NCBI GenBank assembly: GCA_934692485.1
Contig: CAKUTX010000001.1
Location: 62,001-126,000, forward strand
Length of the DNA stretch: 64,000 nt
Source of the DNA: an uncultured Candidatus Melainabacteria bacterium
GTDB taxonomy: Bacteria; Cyanobacteriota; Vampirovibrionia; Gastranaerophilales; Gastranaerophilaceae
Direction of reading: 5' to 3'
Shown here: positions 25,611 through 33,499 of the stretch, piece after piece
Layout: each line of letters starts with the position of its first letter
Position numbering within the stretch: the stretch's first letter is position 1
The notes under the pieces: model-generated
Database searches by the model: none
What the model saw: only the letters and a program-made list of their open reading frames with translations
What the model was told of the DNA's origin: nothing
Program-made: the position numbers and the translations under genes

Positions 25611-26321
25611 CTAGCTTATGTAAGTCCCGATTTTTTTGCCGTTTAATATTTCTTTAATCGCATCTTTTGCATCAAAATCAAACACAACAATCGGTATATT
25701 ATTTTGTTTGCATAATGCGCAAGCCGATGTATCCATAACTTTCAATCCATTTACAATAATATCATCATAAGTAATATTATCTAATTTTTTCGCATTTGGA
25801 TTTGTTTTAGGGTCATCAGTATAAACACCATCAACCCCGTTTTTAGCCATCAGCATTGCTTCTGCATTAATTTCTGAAGCTCTTAATGCTGCTGCCGTAT
25901 CTGTCGTAAAAAATGGATTACCTGTTCCTGCTGCAAATATAACAACTCTACCTTTTTCCAAATGTCGAATTGCCCTATGGCGAATATAAGGTTCTGCAAC
26001 TTGGTTAATAGCAAGAGCACTCTGCACTCTACACGGAATATTCATTTGGTTTAGCGCACTTTGCAAAGCAATTGCATTCATAACCGTTGCAAGCATTCCT
26101 ACATAATCTCCAGATGCTTGGTCCATGCCAAGTTTTGCACTATTTCTCATTCCTCTGAATATATTCCCGCCACCGACAACTACAGCAATTTCTGCACCTA
26201 GTTCGCGGACTTTTTGAATTTCTTCAGCAATCATCCTTACAGGCTTTTGGTCTATCCCAAACTGTTGGTCGCCTAACAAAGCCTCTCCACTTATTTTTAG
26301 TAATATACGTTTGTATTCCAT
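25611..26321 (-). CDS. pyrH: Uridylate kinase, 236 aa
   Basis: Amino-acid-kinase fold UMP kinase: YKRILLKISGEALLG, VVVGGGNIFRG, MLATVMNAIALQSAL, FAAGTGNPFFTTDTAAALRA and NGVDGVYTDDPKTNPNAKK. It phosphorylates UMP to UDP. First gene of the pyrH-frr-cdsA-rnc-rpe run. The 277 bases upstream contain a loose inverted repeat (GATAAGG at 26431 with CCTTATC at 26480) of unknown meaning. Confidence 0.97.
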   Translation of the reverse strand: MEYKRILLKISGEALLGDQQFGIDQKPVRMIAEEIQKVRELGAEIAVVVGGGNIFRGMRNSAKLGMDQASGDYVGMLATVMNAIALQSALNQMNIPCRVQSALAINQVAEPYIRHRAIRHLEKGRVVIFAAGTGNPFFTTDTAAALRASEINAEAMLMAKNGVDGVYTDDPKTNPNAKKLDNITYDDIIVNGLKVMDTSACALCKQNNIPIVVFDFDAKDAIKEILNGKKIGTYIS

Positions 26322-26598
26322 CGGATACCTCTCTTTTTGTCATACTAACGCAAAATCTCTCGATTGTAAAGCTATTTCAATAAAATTTTATATTCTCAAA
26401 ATTATATTTGTATAAAAAAAGAATTAATAGGATAAGGCGCTTTTGTAAAGTTATGTTAACTTAAATTAAAAGGCAAAACCCTTATCTCATCAATGTTTTA
26501 AAAATTAGTATATATTTCTTGTATAAAAATTAGCACTTTTTTAAATCAAAATGTTTTTATTTAAGTATAGCGTTCATAGTTAAAGAAAAGGAGAATAT

Positions 26599-26787
26599 AT
26601 GGCACGAGTACTAATTTCTATGCCCGAAGAATTTTTGCAAAGAATTGATCAGGTTGCAGACGGAGAAAACAGATCTCGCAGTGAGTTGATTAGAGAAGCA
26701 CTAAGAACCTATATTTACAAACAAAAAGTTCGAGAATCAACAACTTCAGCTAGAAACGCAGAAATTTTAGAATCATTATTAGAATAG
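26599..26787 (+). CDS. Ribbon-helix-helix (CopG-type) DNA-binding protein, 62 aa
   Basis: MARVLISMPEEFLQRIDQVA forms the ribbon and first helix, and RSRSELIREALRTYI the second helix. A charged tail follows. RHH proteins bind DNA as dimers and are often antitoxins or plasmid/transcription repressors. No toxin gene is beside it and it has its own terminator, so a solitary regulator is more likely than an antitoxin. Ribosome site AAAAGGAGA. Confidence 0.88.
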   Translation: MARVLISMPEEFLQRIDQVADGENRSRSELIREALRTYIYKQKVRESTTSARNAEILESLLE

Positions 26788-26809
26788 ACCGCAAGCAGCG
26801 GTCTTTTTT
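26787..26809 (+). terminator. Intrinsic terminator of the RHH gene
   Basis: GACCGC/GCGGTC stem starting at the last base of the stop codon, loop of 5 bases, then nine T. Textbook form. Confidence 0.9.
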
Positions 26810-26915
26810 TTTACGCAACAAAAAACAATGTAAATTTATCTTCATAAAACAGCAAAAAACTTCTTGCTGTTTTTTTATAAATAGTGTATCATTAGCGACA
26901 GAGGTAATTGTGTGT

Positions 26916-28055
26916 ATGAATAAATCTAAGAATTCAAAAAAATCAAATTTACATCAAATAAAAATCAGCGACATTAAAATAGATTTACCGGACTTAAAAA
27001 ATTCAAAAGAGCCAAAAGCTATTGCAATTGGCAAGTGGTTAATGAATTGGATAGATGAAGACAAAAATCTTCAACCCAACTATCTATTACCTTCAAAGCC
27101 TGAACTAGCATATCTTTTAGGTGTAAGTATCGGAACAATACAAAACAGCCTTAGATATATCGAAGATTTAGGCTATGTTGAATCAAAACAATGTATTGGC
27201 ACGATTATTCGAGATAAAAACAATGAATGTACAAGTTTCAGAAAACTAACTTCTAAAAGAGAAATTGCAATTAATACAATAAAAAAATATATTCTCGAAA
27301 AGAAATTTTCTTGTGGAGATTTTTTACCATCATCCAGAACAATTGCCTCTCAAATCGGCTATTCTTCCAACACAACCAGATTAGCTCTAGAAAATTTGGG
27401 AACTCTTGGAATTATAGAACATAAATTTAAGTCCTCAAATGAAACTGGTTGGCAAATTAAATCACTGGATTTTTCTATAAACGAAAACAATGACGAGAAC
27501 GAAACACTTGTAAAAAAAGTTGAAGCAGATTTAAAAAAATATATTAATGAAAATCTTCACATTGGCGATAAAATTCCAGCGCATGCGGAATTATCAGAAA
27601 TATTATCAGTCAGCATTAAAACAATCCATGATGCACTAAAAACATTGATAGATGGTGGAATTCTACTTGCCAGACGAGGCAGATACGGAACAACTGTTCT
27701 AAAAATGCCAAATAATAACAAAATTAGCGAAAAACGAGAAACATCTATTTTTGCACCTGCACCTGATACAGCATTTTACTATTATGAAAAAACTCAAAAT
27801 TACATAAAAAAAATGATTGCCGAGAATTACGAAATTGGCGCTAAACTTCCATCTATAACAGAATTTTCAAAACAGTTAGATTTGAGTCCAAACACTATTA
27901 GAAAAGCTTTTCATAATTTGGCCAAAGAAGGATATTTAGCTTTTTCGCGCGGTCGCTACGGCGGAACATTCGTAATAGATATTCCTGAAACAGACGAACA
28001 AACATTCAAATGGCTTGCGGTAAACCCTAAATACGCAGAGGTTTACCAAAATTAA
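26916..28055 (+). CDS. Regulator made of four tandem GntR-type winged helices, 379 aa
   Basis: Four successive units, each with the GntR wHTH pattern (Pro-Ser before the recognition helix, a Thr-Ile helix, Leu-x-x-x-Gly wing): about residues 35-98 (LLPSKPELAYLLGVSIGTIQ), 115-181 (FLPSSRTIASQIGYSSNTTR), 201-263 (KIPAHAELSEILSVSIKTIH; RRGRYGTTV wing) and 291-355 (KLPSITEFSKQLDLSPNTIR; SRGRYGGTF wing). No UTRA, FCD or aminotransferase effector domain is visible. ATG 26916 is chosen for its spacing to GAGGT at 26901. GntR proteins usually have one wHTH plus an effector domain, so this one may bind a long or repeated operator or bridge sites. Targets unknown. Confidence 0.85.
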   Translation: MNKSKNSKKSNLHQIKISDIKIDLPDLKNSKEPKAIAIGKWLMNWIDEDKNLQPNYLLPSKPELAYLLGVSIGTIQNSLRYIEDLGYVESKQCIGTIIRDKNNECTSFRKLTSKREIAINTIKKYILEKKFSCGDFLPSSRTIASQIGYSSNTTRLALENLGTLGIIEHKFKSSNETGWQIKSLDFSINENNDENETLVKKVEADLKKYINENLHIGDKIPAHAELSEILSVSIKTIHDALKTLIDGGILLARRGRYGTTVLKMPNNNKISEKRETSIFAPAPDTAFYYYEKTQNYIKKMIAENYEIGAKLPSITEFSKQLDLSPNTIRKAFHNLAKEGYLAFSRGRYGGTFVIDIPETDEQTFKWLAVNPKYAEVYQN

Positions 28056-28068
28056 AAAAGATATTAAA

Positions 28069-28099
28069 CACTTTAGGTTTACACAGAAAATCTAAAGTG
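28069..28099. terminator. Convergent hairpin between the GntR-repeat gene and ychF
   Basis: CACTTTAG (28069-28076) and CTAAAGTG (28092-28099) form an 8-bp stem overlapping the ychF 3' end. There is no strong T run, so its terminator role is uncertain. Confidence 0.35.
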
Positions 28100-29176
28100 A
28101 ACCAAATCCCCGTCTTGAACAACGTAATCTTTGCCTTCAAGACGAGTTACACCTTTATCTTTACATGCTGAATATGAGCCATTTTTAACAAATTCTTCAT
28201 AAGGAGTAATTTCTGCGCGAATAAAACCTTTTTCAAAATCGGTATGAATAACTCCTGCAGCTTGAGGAGCCTTTGCCCCGGCTGGAATAGTCCACGCATG
28301 AACCTCTTTTTCTCCAGCAGTAATAAATGTTCTCAAATTCAACAATTTGTAAACTGATTTAATCATTCTGTTTATTCCGCTGTCTTCTACACCTAAATCG
28401 TGTAAATATTCAGCAGCTTCTTCTGGAGAAAGTTCTGCCAATTCTTCTTCAATTCTTGCAGAAATTATTACCATTTCTGCCCCATGAGAAGCGGCATATT
28501 CACCAACTTTTTTCGTATAATCATTACCATCTTTCAAATCAAATTCAGAAACATTCGCTGCATAAATCACAGGTTTTGTAGACATCAAATTTAAGCTTTT
28601 CGCAACCGGAATTTCATCCTCATTAAAATTATCTTCAACATTAACAAATGATGCGCCTTCAAGAAGCTTTTGCATTTTTTCTAAAACAGTAAGCAATAAA
28701 ACAGCATCCTTATCACCTGATTTTGCAACTTTTGAAACTTTTGCAATTTGTTTTTCTACAGATGCCATATCTGCCAAAGCCAACTCTGTATTAATAATCT
28801 CAATGTCATCCAACGGATCAACTTTACCTGATACGTGAATTGTGTTCGGGTCATCAAAACATCTAACAACCTGAATTATTGCATCTACTTCTCTAATATT
28901 ATGCAAAAACTGATTTCCTAATCCTTCGCCTTTACTTGCTCCTTTAACAAGCCCTGCAATATCAACAAATTCAATCGCAGTAGGGATTATCACATCTGTT
29001 TTACAAAGTTTCGCAAGAATATCCAACCTTTCATCAGGAACATTTACGACTCCGACATTCGGTTCAATTGTACAAAACGGATAATTCGCACTCTGAGCGT
29101 TTTTTGCACTTGTCAAAGCATTAAATAAAGTTGATTTCCCAACGTTAGGCAATCCCACAATTCCGGTTCTTAGCAT
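28079..29176 (-). CDS. ychF: YchF/Ola1-type P-loop NTPase, 365 aa
   Basis: G1 motif GLPNVGKSTLFNAL (residues 7-20), switch region NYPFCTIEPNVG, G3 VDIAGLVKGASKGEGLGN, and the C-terminal TGS domain (FITAGEKEVHAW... KDYVVQDGDLVHFRF). These Obg-related proteins bind ribosomes and prefer ATP to GTP. Complete length. Stands 87 bases after the HicB-like gene and may be a separate transcript. Confidence 0.96.
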   Translation of the reverse strand: MLRTGIVGLPNVGKSTLFNALTSAKNAQSANYPFCTIEPNVGVVNVPDERLDILAKLCKTDVIIPTAIEFVDIAGLVKGASKGEGLGNQFLHNIREVDAIIQVVRCFDDPNTIHVSGKVDPLDDIEIINTELALADMASVEKQIAKVSKVAKSGDKDAVLLLTVLEKMQKLLEGASFVNVEDNFNEDEIPVAKSLNLMSTKPVIYAANVSEFDLKDGNDYTKKVGEYAASHGAEMVIISARIEEELAELSPEEAAEYLHDLGVEDSGINRMIKSVYKLLNLRTFITAGEKEVHAWTIPAGAKAPQAAGVIHTDFEKGFIRAEITPYEEFVKNGSYSACKDKGVTRLEGKDYVVQDGDLVHFRFSV

Positions 29177-29263
29177 ATTTATATTTCCTTTTTCTTAAAC
29201 TTCACTATAAAATAATTTTAGCATAAATAATAAATATGCAAAACAAATTTTGCACAAGCAAAA

Positions 29264-29533
29264 CTATGGGCACAAACTTTCCCAATCAGGCTCGTCATCA
29301 TCTTCACCTGGTTCGACAATATGTTCACCACTTTCGAGCATGACTTGTAGCGTCCATTTTAGTTGTTGTTTATATTTTTCTCTTGCGCGCTCTGCGGTCT
29401 TGGCACAAAACAAAAAGCTTGGAATTTCTTTGATTTCAATGTAATGATACGGGTTACCATCAAAATCCAAATCTTCACCTTCTTCTACAGTCCAATCCAA
29501 ATTAAGGTAATAGTCCAAATCTTTTTCAGCCAT
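29264..29533 (-). CDS. HicB-like small acidic protein, 89 aa
   Basis: The translation from ATG 29533 (MAEKDLDYYLNLDWTVEE) has the strand order and spacing of the HicB partial RNase-H fold (YHYIEIKEIPSFLFCAKTAERAREKYKQQLKWTLQVMLESGEHI) and an acidic tail. HicB antitoxins normally pair with a HicA toxin; no HicA-sized gene is adjacent and no DNA-binding tail is present, so an orphan HicB-fold protein is likely. Starts 3 bases after the GerMN gene stop, end of the rbfA-truB run. Confidence 0.6.
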   Translation of the reverse strand: MAEKDLDYYLNLDWTVEEGEDLDFDGNPYHYIEIKEIPSFLFCAKTAERAREKYKQQLKWTLQVMLESGEHIVEPGEDDDEPDWESLCP

Positions 29534-29536
29534 CAA

Positions 29537-30148
29537 TTAACCATCCAACGAGTTTTCATTCAAAGGTTGAGTAATCATAATACCTTCGCCACCTATAACA
29601 TCAGCTTTTTGGCCATCTATATATAAATAGACAGGTTTGTTTGTATTTTTTTTAGCTGTTTTTATAAGTTGATACAACCTTTTATAAAGGCTATCAGTAC
29701 CACCACCGTTTTCAAATGCTGAATTCAAATTAATAACAACTTTGTCAGTTGTTTCTGTAATTGAGATAACTCTGGTTCCTGTCGGGATTTCAGAATAAAC
29801 ACCTTTTGATTTTTCATAAGCTGTAGGTCCTGAAACAAGCGCATTTATTGCAAATTTTATCTTTGAGCCGTCAATATCTTTGTTATAAGTTCTATTTACA
29901 GCTCTATAAATTTCTTCTTTATTAGAATTTTGACCGATAAAGAAAACATTTGCATAAACTTTCTCAACAGGCTTAGGAGTTTCCTGCTGTTGCTCATTTT
30001 CTTGCGGAATTTCTGATTCTGGAACAGGAGTTAACGGTCCTGAAACATTTTCATCATTATGGTAAAGCATTCTAAGTCCCAAAACACAACAAACAACCAC
30101 CATAATTACAGCTGTTACACCTAAAAAAACTCTTTCATTTTTACGCAT
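29537..30148 (-). CDS. GerMN-domain lipoprotein-like or membrane-anchored protein, 203 aa
   Basis: One N-terminal membrane helix (VFLGVTAVIMVVVCCVLGLRML), a Pro/Glu/Gln linker, then a GerMN domain (VYANVFFIGQNS, EIYRAVNRTYN, KFAINALVSGPTAYEK, VVINLNSAFENGGG, LYKRLYQLIKTA, PVYLYIDGQKAD). GerMN domains occur in spore germination and in envelope proteins of non-sporulating bacteria; here an envelope role is more plausible. Four bases downstream of the DUF2993-like gene. Confidence 0.87.
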   Translation of the reverse strand: MRKNERVFLGVTAVIMVVVCCVLGLRMLYHNDENVSGPLTPVPESEIPQENEQQQETPKPVEKVYANVFFIGQNSNKEEIYRAVNRTYNKDIDGSKIKFAINALVSGPTAYEKSKGVYSEIPTGTRVISITETTDKVVINLNSAFENGGGTDSLYKRLYQLIKTAKKNTNKPVYLYIDGQKADVIGGEGIMITQPLNENSLDG

Positions 30149-30152
30149 ATGT

Positions 30153-31010
30153 TTAATCCTTATCTTTTAGAATTGTCATCTTGCCATCAATATTAATTTT
30201 ACCATCAGTAATTTTCACATTTTCGACACTGACTTTTGCCTCTTTATTTTCTAATATTTTCGCAGAAAAATCAAGTGGATTTATATAATTAAAAAGTTTT
30301 GACAATTTTTCAACATCTAAAGCTGTGTTATTATTCAAAAAACTTGTATTAGCTAAAACAATCTGCCCGTTTTCAACATTCAAATCAGCGCTAATAACCA
30401 GTTCTTTAGTTTTTCTGACAAACGGAAGCGCATATTTTAAAACATAATACATTTTCCCATTTTTCAATTTTACAGAAGTCGAGGTAATCTGAAAAATATT
30501 CAAGCTACCGCCAATTCCGTTTATATCATCAATCATGCGTCTGTAATCAGCAGAATTCATAGTTCTATTCAAATCTTGCTCTGTAATCTCAGCTTTAAAT
30601 GCAGCTGGAATATCTTCTTTTACGATATAATTCCCTTTTTTATCGTTTGCGATATAGTTAAAATTACACAACGTTTTTGCATTAAATGACGAAATATAAA
30701 CACCTTGAATATTTACATTTTTTCCATTTATTTCTAACGACTTAAACCGACCTGCCTTCAAATCTCTTGTGCTGTACGAATCAAGATTAACTTTCACATC
30801 TCCGCTTGTAACATTTTTCTTTATTGCTTTTTTGACAAGACTTTCGCCTATTTTTTCGGCCATAAATCTTTGACCCGTAACAGTACTAATTCCTCTTGAA
30901 AAGCCTGATGTCAAATCGTACGGAGCTGAACATTTCAATGTTGAACAGTCTTGAGCTTGAACACTTTGTACAGCAAGCATCATTACCAAACCTAAAATTA
31001 TCTTTTTCAT
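30153..31010 (-). CDS. Secreted DUF2993/LmeA-like lipid-binding protein, 285 aa
   Basis: Signal peptide MKKIILGLVMMLAVQSVQA, then a domain like the LmeA/DUF2993 family, which is common in cyanobacteria and actinobacteria and binds phospholipids in the cell envelope: GDVKVNLDSYSTRDLKAGRFKSL fits the usual beta segment, and AAFKAEITEQDLNRTMNS the helix that follows. ATG overlaps the truB stop. Probably periplasmic; partner GerMN protein downstream. Confidence 0.75.
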   Translation of the reverse strand: MKKIILGLVMMLAVQSVQAQDCSTLKCSAPYDLTSGFSRGISTVTGQRFMAEKIGESLVKKAIKKNVTSGDVKVNLDSYSTRDLKAGRFKSLEINGKNVNIQGVYISSFNAKTLCNFNYIANDKKGNYIVKEDIPAAFKAEITEQDLNRTMNSADYRRMIDDINGIGGSLNIFQITSTSVKLKNGKMYYVLKYALPFVRKTKELVISADLNVENGQIVLANTSFLNNNTALDVEKLSKLFNYINPLDFSAKILENKEAKVSVENVKITDGKINIDGKMTILKDKD

Positions 31011-31888
31011 TATAAAAACACTTTCTTTAACTTAATTTTATCACCATCTGCAATTCCAACCGCGCAGATTTCGACATTATTATATATCAAAACTACAAAA
31101 TTGCCAATTTTTACATTTTGATTTAATTTTATCGGCATACCATTTTTTATCAGTGACAAATCTTCTTCAACCACTTCAATTTTAGGCAAATCCAACACAT
31201 CTAGAGGATTAATCAAATTTTCATCAACATTAATTTCATCCAATTTCACACTTTTTTCAACTCTGAAACTTCCTGCTTGAGTTCTGACAAGTTTCACTAA
31301 ATGAGCTCCACAGCCCAATTTCTGCCCTAAATCATTAGCAATTGAACGAATATAAGTTCCTTTTGAACATTTAATCAATATTTCAGCCTGTTGCAAGTTT
31401 TCATCAAAAGATTTCTGTTCTATTTTTTCTATAAATACTTTTCTCGGCTGGATTTCGACCTCTTCACCTTTTCTCGCATATTCATAAAGTTTTTTACCTT
31501 TAACCTTTATTGCAGAAAATATTGGAGGCAATTGAGAAATTTCACCCTCAAAGCTTTTCAAACAATTTTCAACATCTCTATGCGACACTTTTTTTTCTGA
31601 GGTAGAAACAACTTGGCCATCGACATCAAATGTATTTGTAGAAGCGCCAAATTGAACCGTAGCAAGATATTCTTTGTCATCTTTTAAATATTCAATAAGT
31701 CTGGTCGCTTTGCCTATACAAACAGGTAAAACTCCCTCTGCAAAGGGGTCAAGCGTACCTGTATGGCCAATTTGTTTAATTTTTGTTAAACGGCGCAAAA
31801 CAGCCACAACATCATGAGATGTCATTCCGACAGGCTTATAAATATTTAAAAAACCGAACATTTTTTTGTTATCAGGTTCGCCTGACAT
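31010..31888 (-). CDS. truB: tRNA pseudouridine-55 synthase, 292 aa
   Basis: FLNIYKPVGMTSHDVVAVLRR, then the catalytic motif GHTGTLDPFAEGVLPVCIG with Asp47, RLIEYLKDDKEYLATVQFG and GTYIRSIANDLGQKLG. It makes psi-55 in the T loop of tRNAs. Start overlaps the rbfA stop (TAATG). Confidence 0.96.
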   Translation of the reverse strand: MSGEPDNKKMFGFLNIYKPVGMTSHDVVAVLRRLTKIKQIGHTGTLDPFAEGVLPVCIGKATRLIEYLKDDKEYLATVQFGASTNTFDVDGQVVSTSEKKVSHRDVENCLKSFEGEISQLPPIFSAIKVKGKKLYEYARKGEEVEIQPRKVFIEKIEQKSFDENLQQAEILIKCSKGTYIRSIANDLGQKLGCGAHLVKLVRTQAGSFRVEKSVKLDEINVDENLINPLDVLDLPKIEVVEEDLSLIKNGMPIKLNQNVKIGNFVVLIYNNVEICAVGIADGDKIKLKKVFL

Positions 31889-32232
31889 TATAATTCTCCA
31901 CGAGAAATTTTATCAATTAACTCACTGACTCTTGAACCTTTTTCTAAAGAATCTGTATAAACAAATTTCAATTCCGGTGTCAAACGCAAACGAATCCGTT
32001 TACCAACCTCATAACGAATTTTTGGAGTGCTTTTTTCTATAACTTCTTTTGTTTTTTCGACTTGTTCAGGATTACCCAAAACGCTGTATATAACTTTAGC
32101 AAATGAATTATCATGCGAAACTTCTATATCCAAGACAGATACAACACCAGCCAAACCTCTGATTTCTTTCCTCAAAATATCAGAAATATCTCTCATTAAT
32201 TCTTTTCTAACACGTTCATTTCTTAAAGTCAT
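31888..32232 (-). CDS. rbfA: Ribosome-binding factor A, 114 aa
   Basis: KH-like RbfA fold: RNERVRKELMRDISDILRKEI, VSVLDIEVSHDNSFAKVIYSVLG, RYEVGKRIRLRLTPELKFVYTDSLEKG. It helps maturation of the 30S subunit. Start ATG 32232 with AAGGAGAA upstream; a further upstream in-frame ATG would add 23 unrelated residues. Normally follows infB directly; here 1.2 kb with an oppositely oriented gene and repeats lies between. Confidence 0.95.
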   Translation of the reverse strand: MTLRNERVRKELMRDISDILRKEIRGLAGVVSVLDIEVSHDNSFAKVIYSVLGNPEQVEKTKEVIEKSTPKIRYEVGKRIRLRLTPELKFVYTDSLEKGSRVSELIDKISRGEL

Positions 32233-32407
32233 AATTTTCTCCTTGGTAGTAAAAAGATTATAACATAAAAAAACTAAATCAAAAACAACCTGCAAAATCA
32301 TAATTTTCTGACAGCATTCCTATTACCTGCAAGCATAAATGTACTACTTGTTTAACATATCGTAAATAATAATTGTTTTTAATTTAGTTTGCCATATAAT
32401 AATTCGT

Positions 32408-33094
32408 ATGAGTTCTATAACATCACATTATATTAATTCTCAACAAAAATACCTGTTTACAAACAACATTGAAAAAATCCACGAACCAATAAAAAGACAT
32501 CGCGTACGAAACTACAATAGAGAAATTTCGAAAGCTGATAAAACTAAAGCACTAATTGGCTCTATTGTCGGAACTGCCATTCCTATGATGTTTATGATGA
32601 AAAAACAACATCTGAAAAACCCATTAAAACTTAAATATGGAATGTGGGACATGATAGCTGTTTCTGCAGGCTCAATTGTTGGTGGGGTTGGTGCAGGCTT
32701 GATTGCAGAAGATAAAAAAGTTCAACGTAACAGATTGAAAGAAGGGCTATTCCAGTTTATGAACGCTTCTATCCCTACTTGGATTGTCGGCGGAGTAATT
32801 AGCCTTTGCGAAAACAGCAACAAATACAACACAAAATTAAATAAAATATTATCCGTAATGGGTGGGCTTTTGGTTGGCATGTACGGCTCGGCAGCTTTAG
32901 CCAACATAATTACAGACCCTAAAGATAAATTTCCAGATAGAAAACTCACGTTTAAAGATGCTCTTGCAAACATTGATGATGGACTTGGAGCACTTGCTCT
33001 TGCCAAATTCCCGTTAATCGAAAAATTAAATATTGGAAGATTTTTACCAATAATTTATGCAACTTGTGGCTATCGCGCTGGACAAAGTAATTAA
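32408..33094 (+). CDS. Polytopic membrane protein of unknown function, 228 aa
   Basis: About four hydrophobic, Gly/Ala-rich helices (ALIGSIVGTAIPMMFMM; DMIAVSAGSIVGGVGAGLIA; ASIPTWIVGGVISL; ILSVMGGLLVGMYGSAALANII) after a basic N-terminus. No recognised family. No clear ribosome site (ATAATTCGT before ATG), so it may be leaderless or weakly translated. Oriented against, and inserted between, infB and rbfA; a repeat block follows directly, suggesting later insertion of this segment into a conserved operon. Confidence 0.6.
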   Translation: MSSITSHYINSQQKYLFTNNIEKIHEPIKRHRVRNYNREISKADKTKALIGSIVGTAIPMMFMMKKQHLKNPLKLKYGMWDMIAVSAGSIVGGVGAGLIAEDKKVQRNRLKEGLFQFMNASIPTWIVGGVISLCENSNKYNTKLNKILSVMGGLLVGMYGSAALANIITDPKDKFPDRKLTFKDALANIDDGLGALALAKFPLIEKLNIGRFLPIIYATCGYRAGQSN

Positions 33095-33112
33095 AATAAT
33101 ATAAACAACAAA

Positions 33113-33499
33113 AGTAGGGTGGAGGAAACCAAAGTAGTAGTAGGGTGGGGGAAACGACAGTGCCCCCACCATTTTAATATCATAATTTGGTGGGCACGCA
33201 AACAAATATCACATTGCAAAAACTTCTTTTTACGAAACTTTGCCCACCCTACGCTTAACATAACAACTTGGTTGGCTCGCAAATCAATATCACATTGCAA
33301 AAACTTCGTTTTACACAACTTTGCCTACCCTACGGTTTACATCATAATTTGGTGGGCTCACAAACTAATACACTTTGCAAAAACTTCGTTTTTCGTAACT
33401 TTGCCCACCCTACGGTTTACATCATAATTTGGTGGGCACGCAAACCAATATCATATTACAAAAACTTCATTTTACGCAACTTTGCCCACCATACGTTTT
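33113..33499. repeat. Degenerate tandem repeat block, period 80-81 bp
   Basis: Four units begin with GGT(T/G)GGC at 33189, 33270, 33351 and 33431. Each contains CAAAAACTTC, an ACTTTGCCCACCCTACG core and CATAATTTGG. Before them, 33113-33188 holds related inverted pieces (TAGGGTGG) and a perfect hairpin GGTGGGGG/CCCCCACC (33144-33170). The last unit stops exactly at the infB stop codon. All units are similar throughout, so it is not CRISPR. Open frames across it are repeat artefacts. Confidence 0.85.

Noticed and set aside
26599..26787. RHH protein as antitoxin of a toxin-antitoxin pair
   Set aside because: A strong terminator follows directly and no small toxin-like gene overlaps or adjoins.
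29264..29533. HicAB toxin-antitoxin system
   Set aside because: No HicA-sized gene on either side; only a HicB-like fold is suggested.
33113..33499. Possible CRISPR array
   Set aside because: The whole 80-bp unit is repeated with drift; there are no constant short repeats separated by unique spacers and no cas genes.
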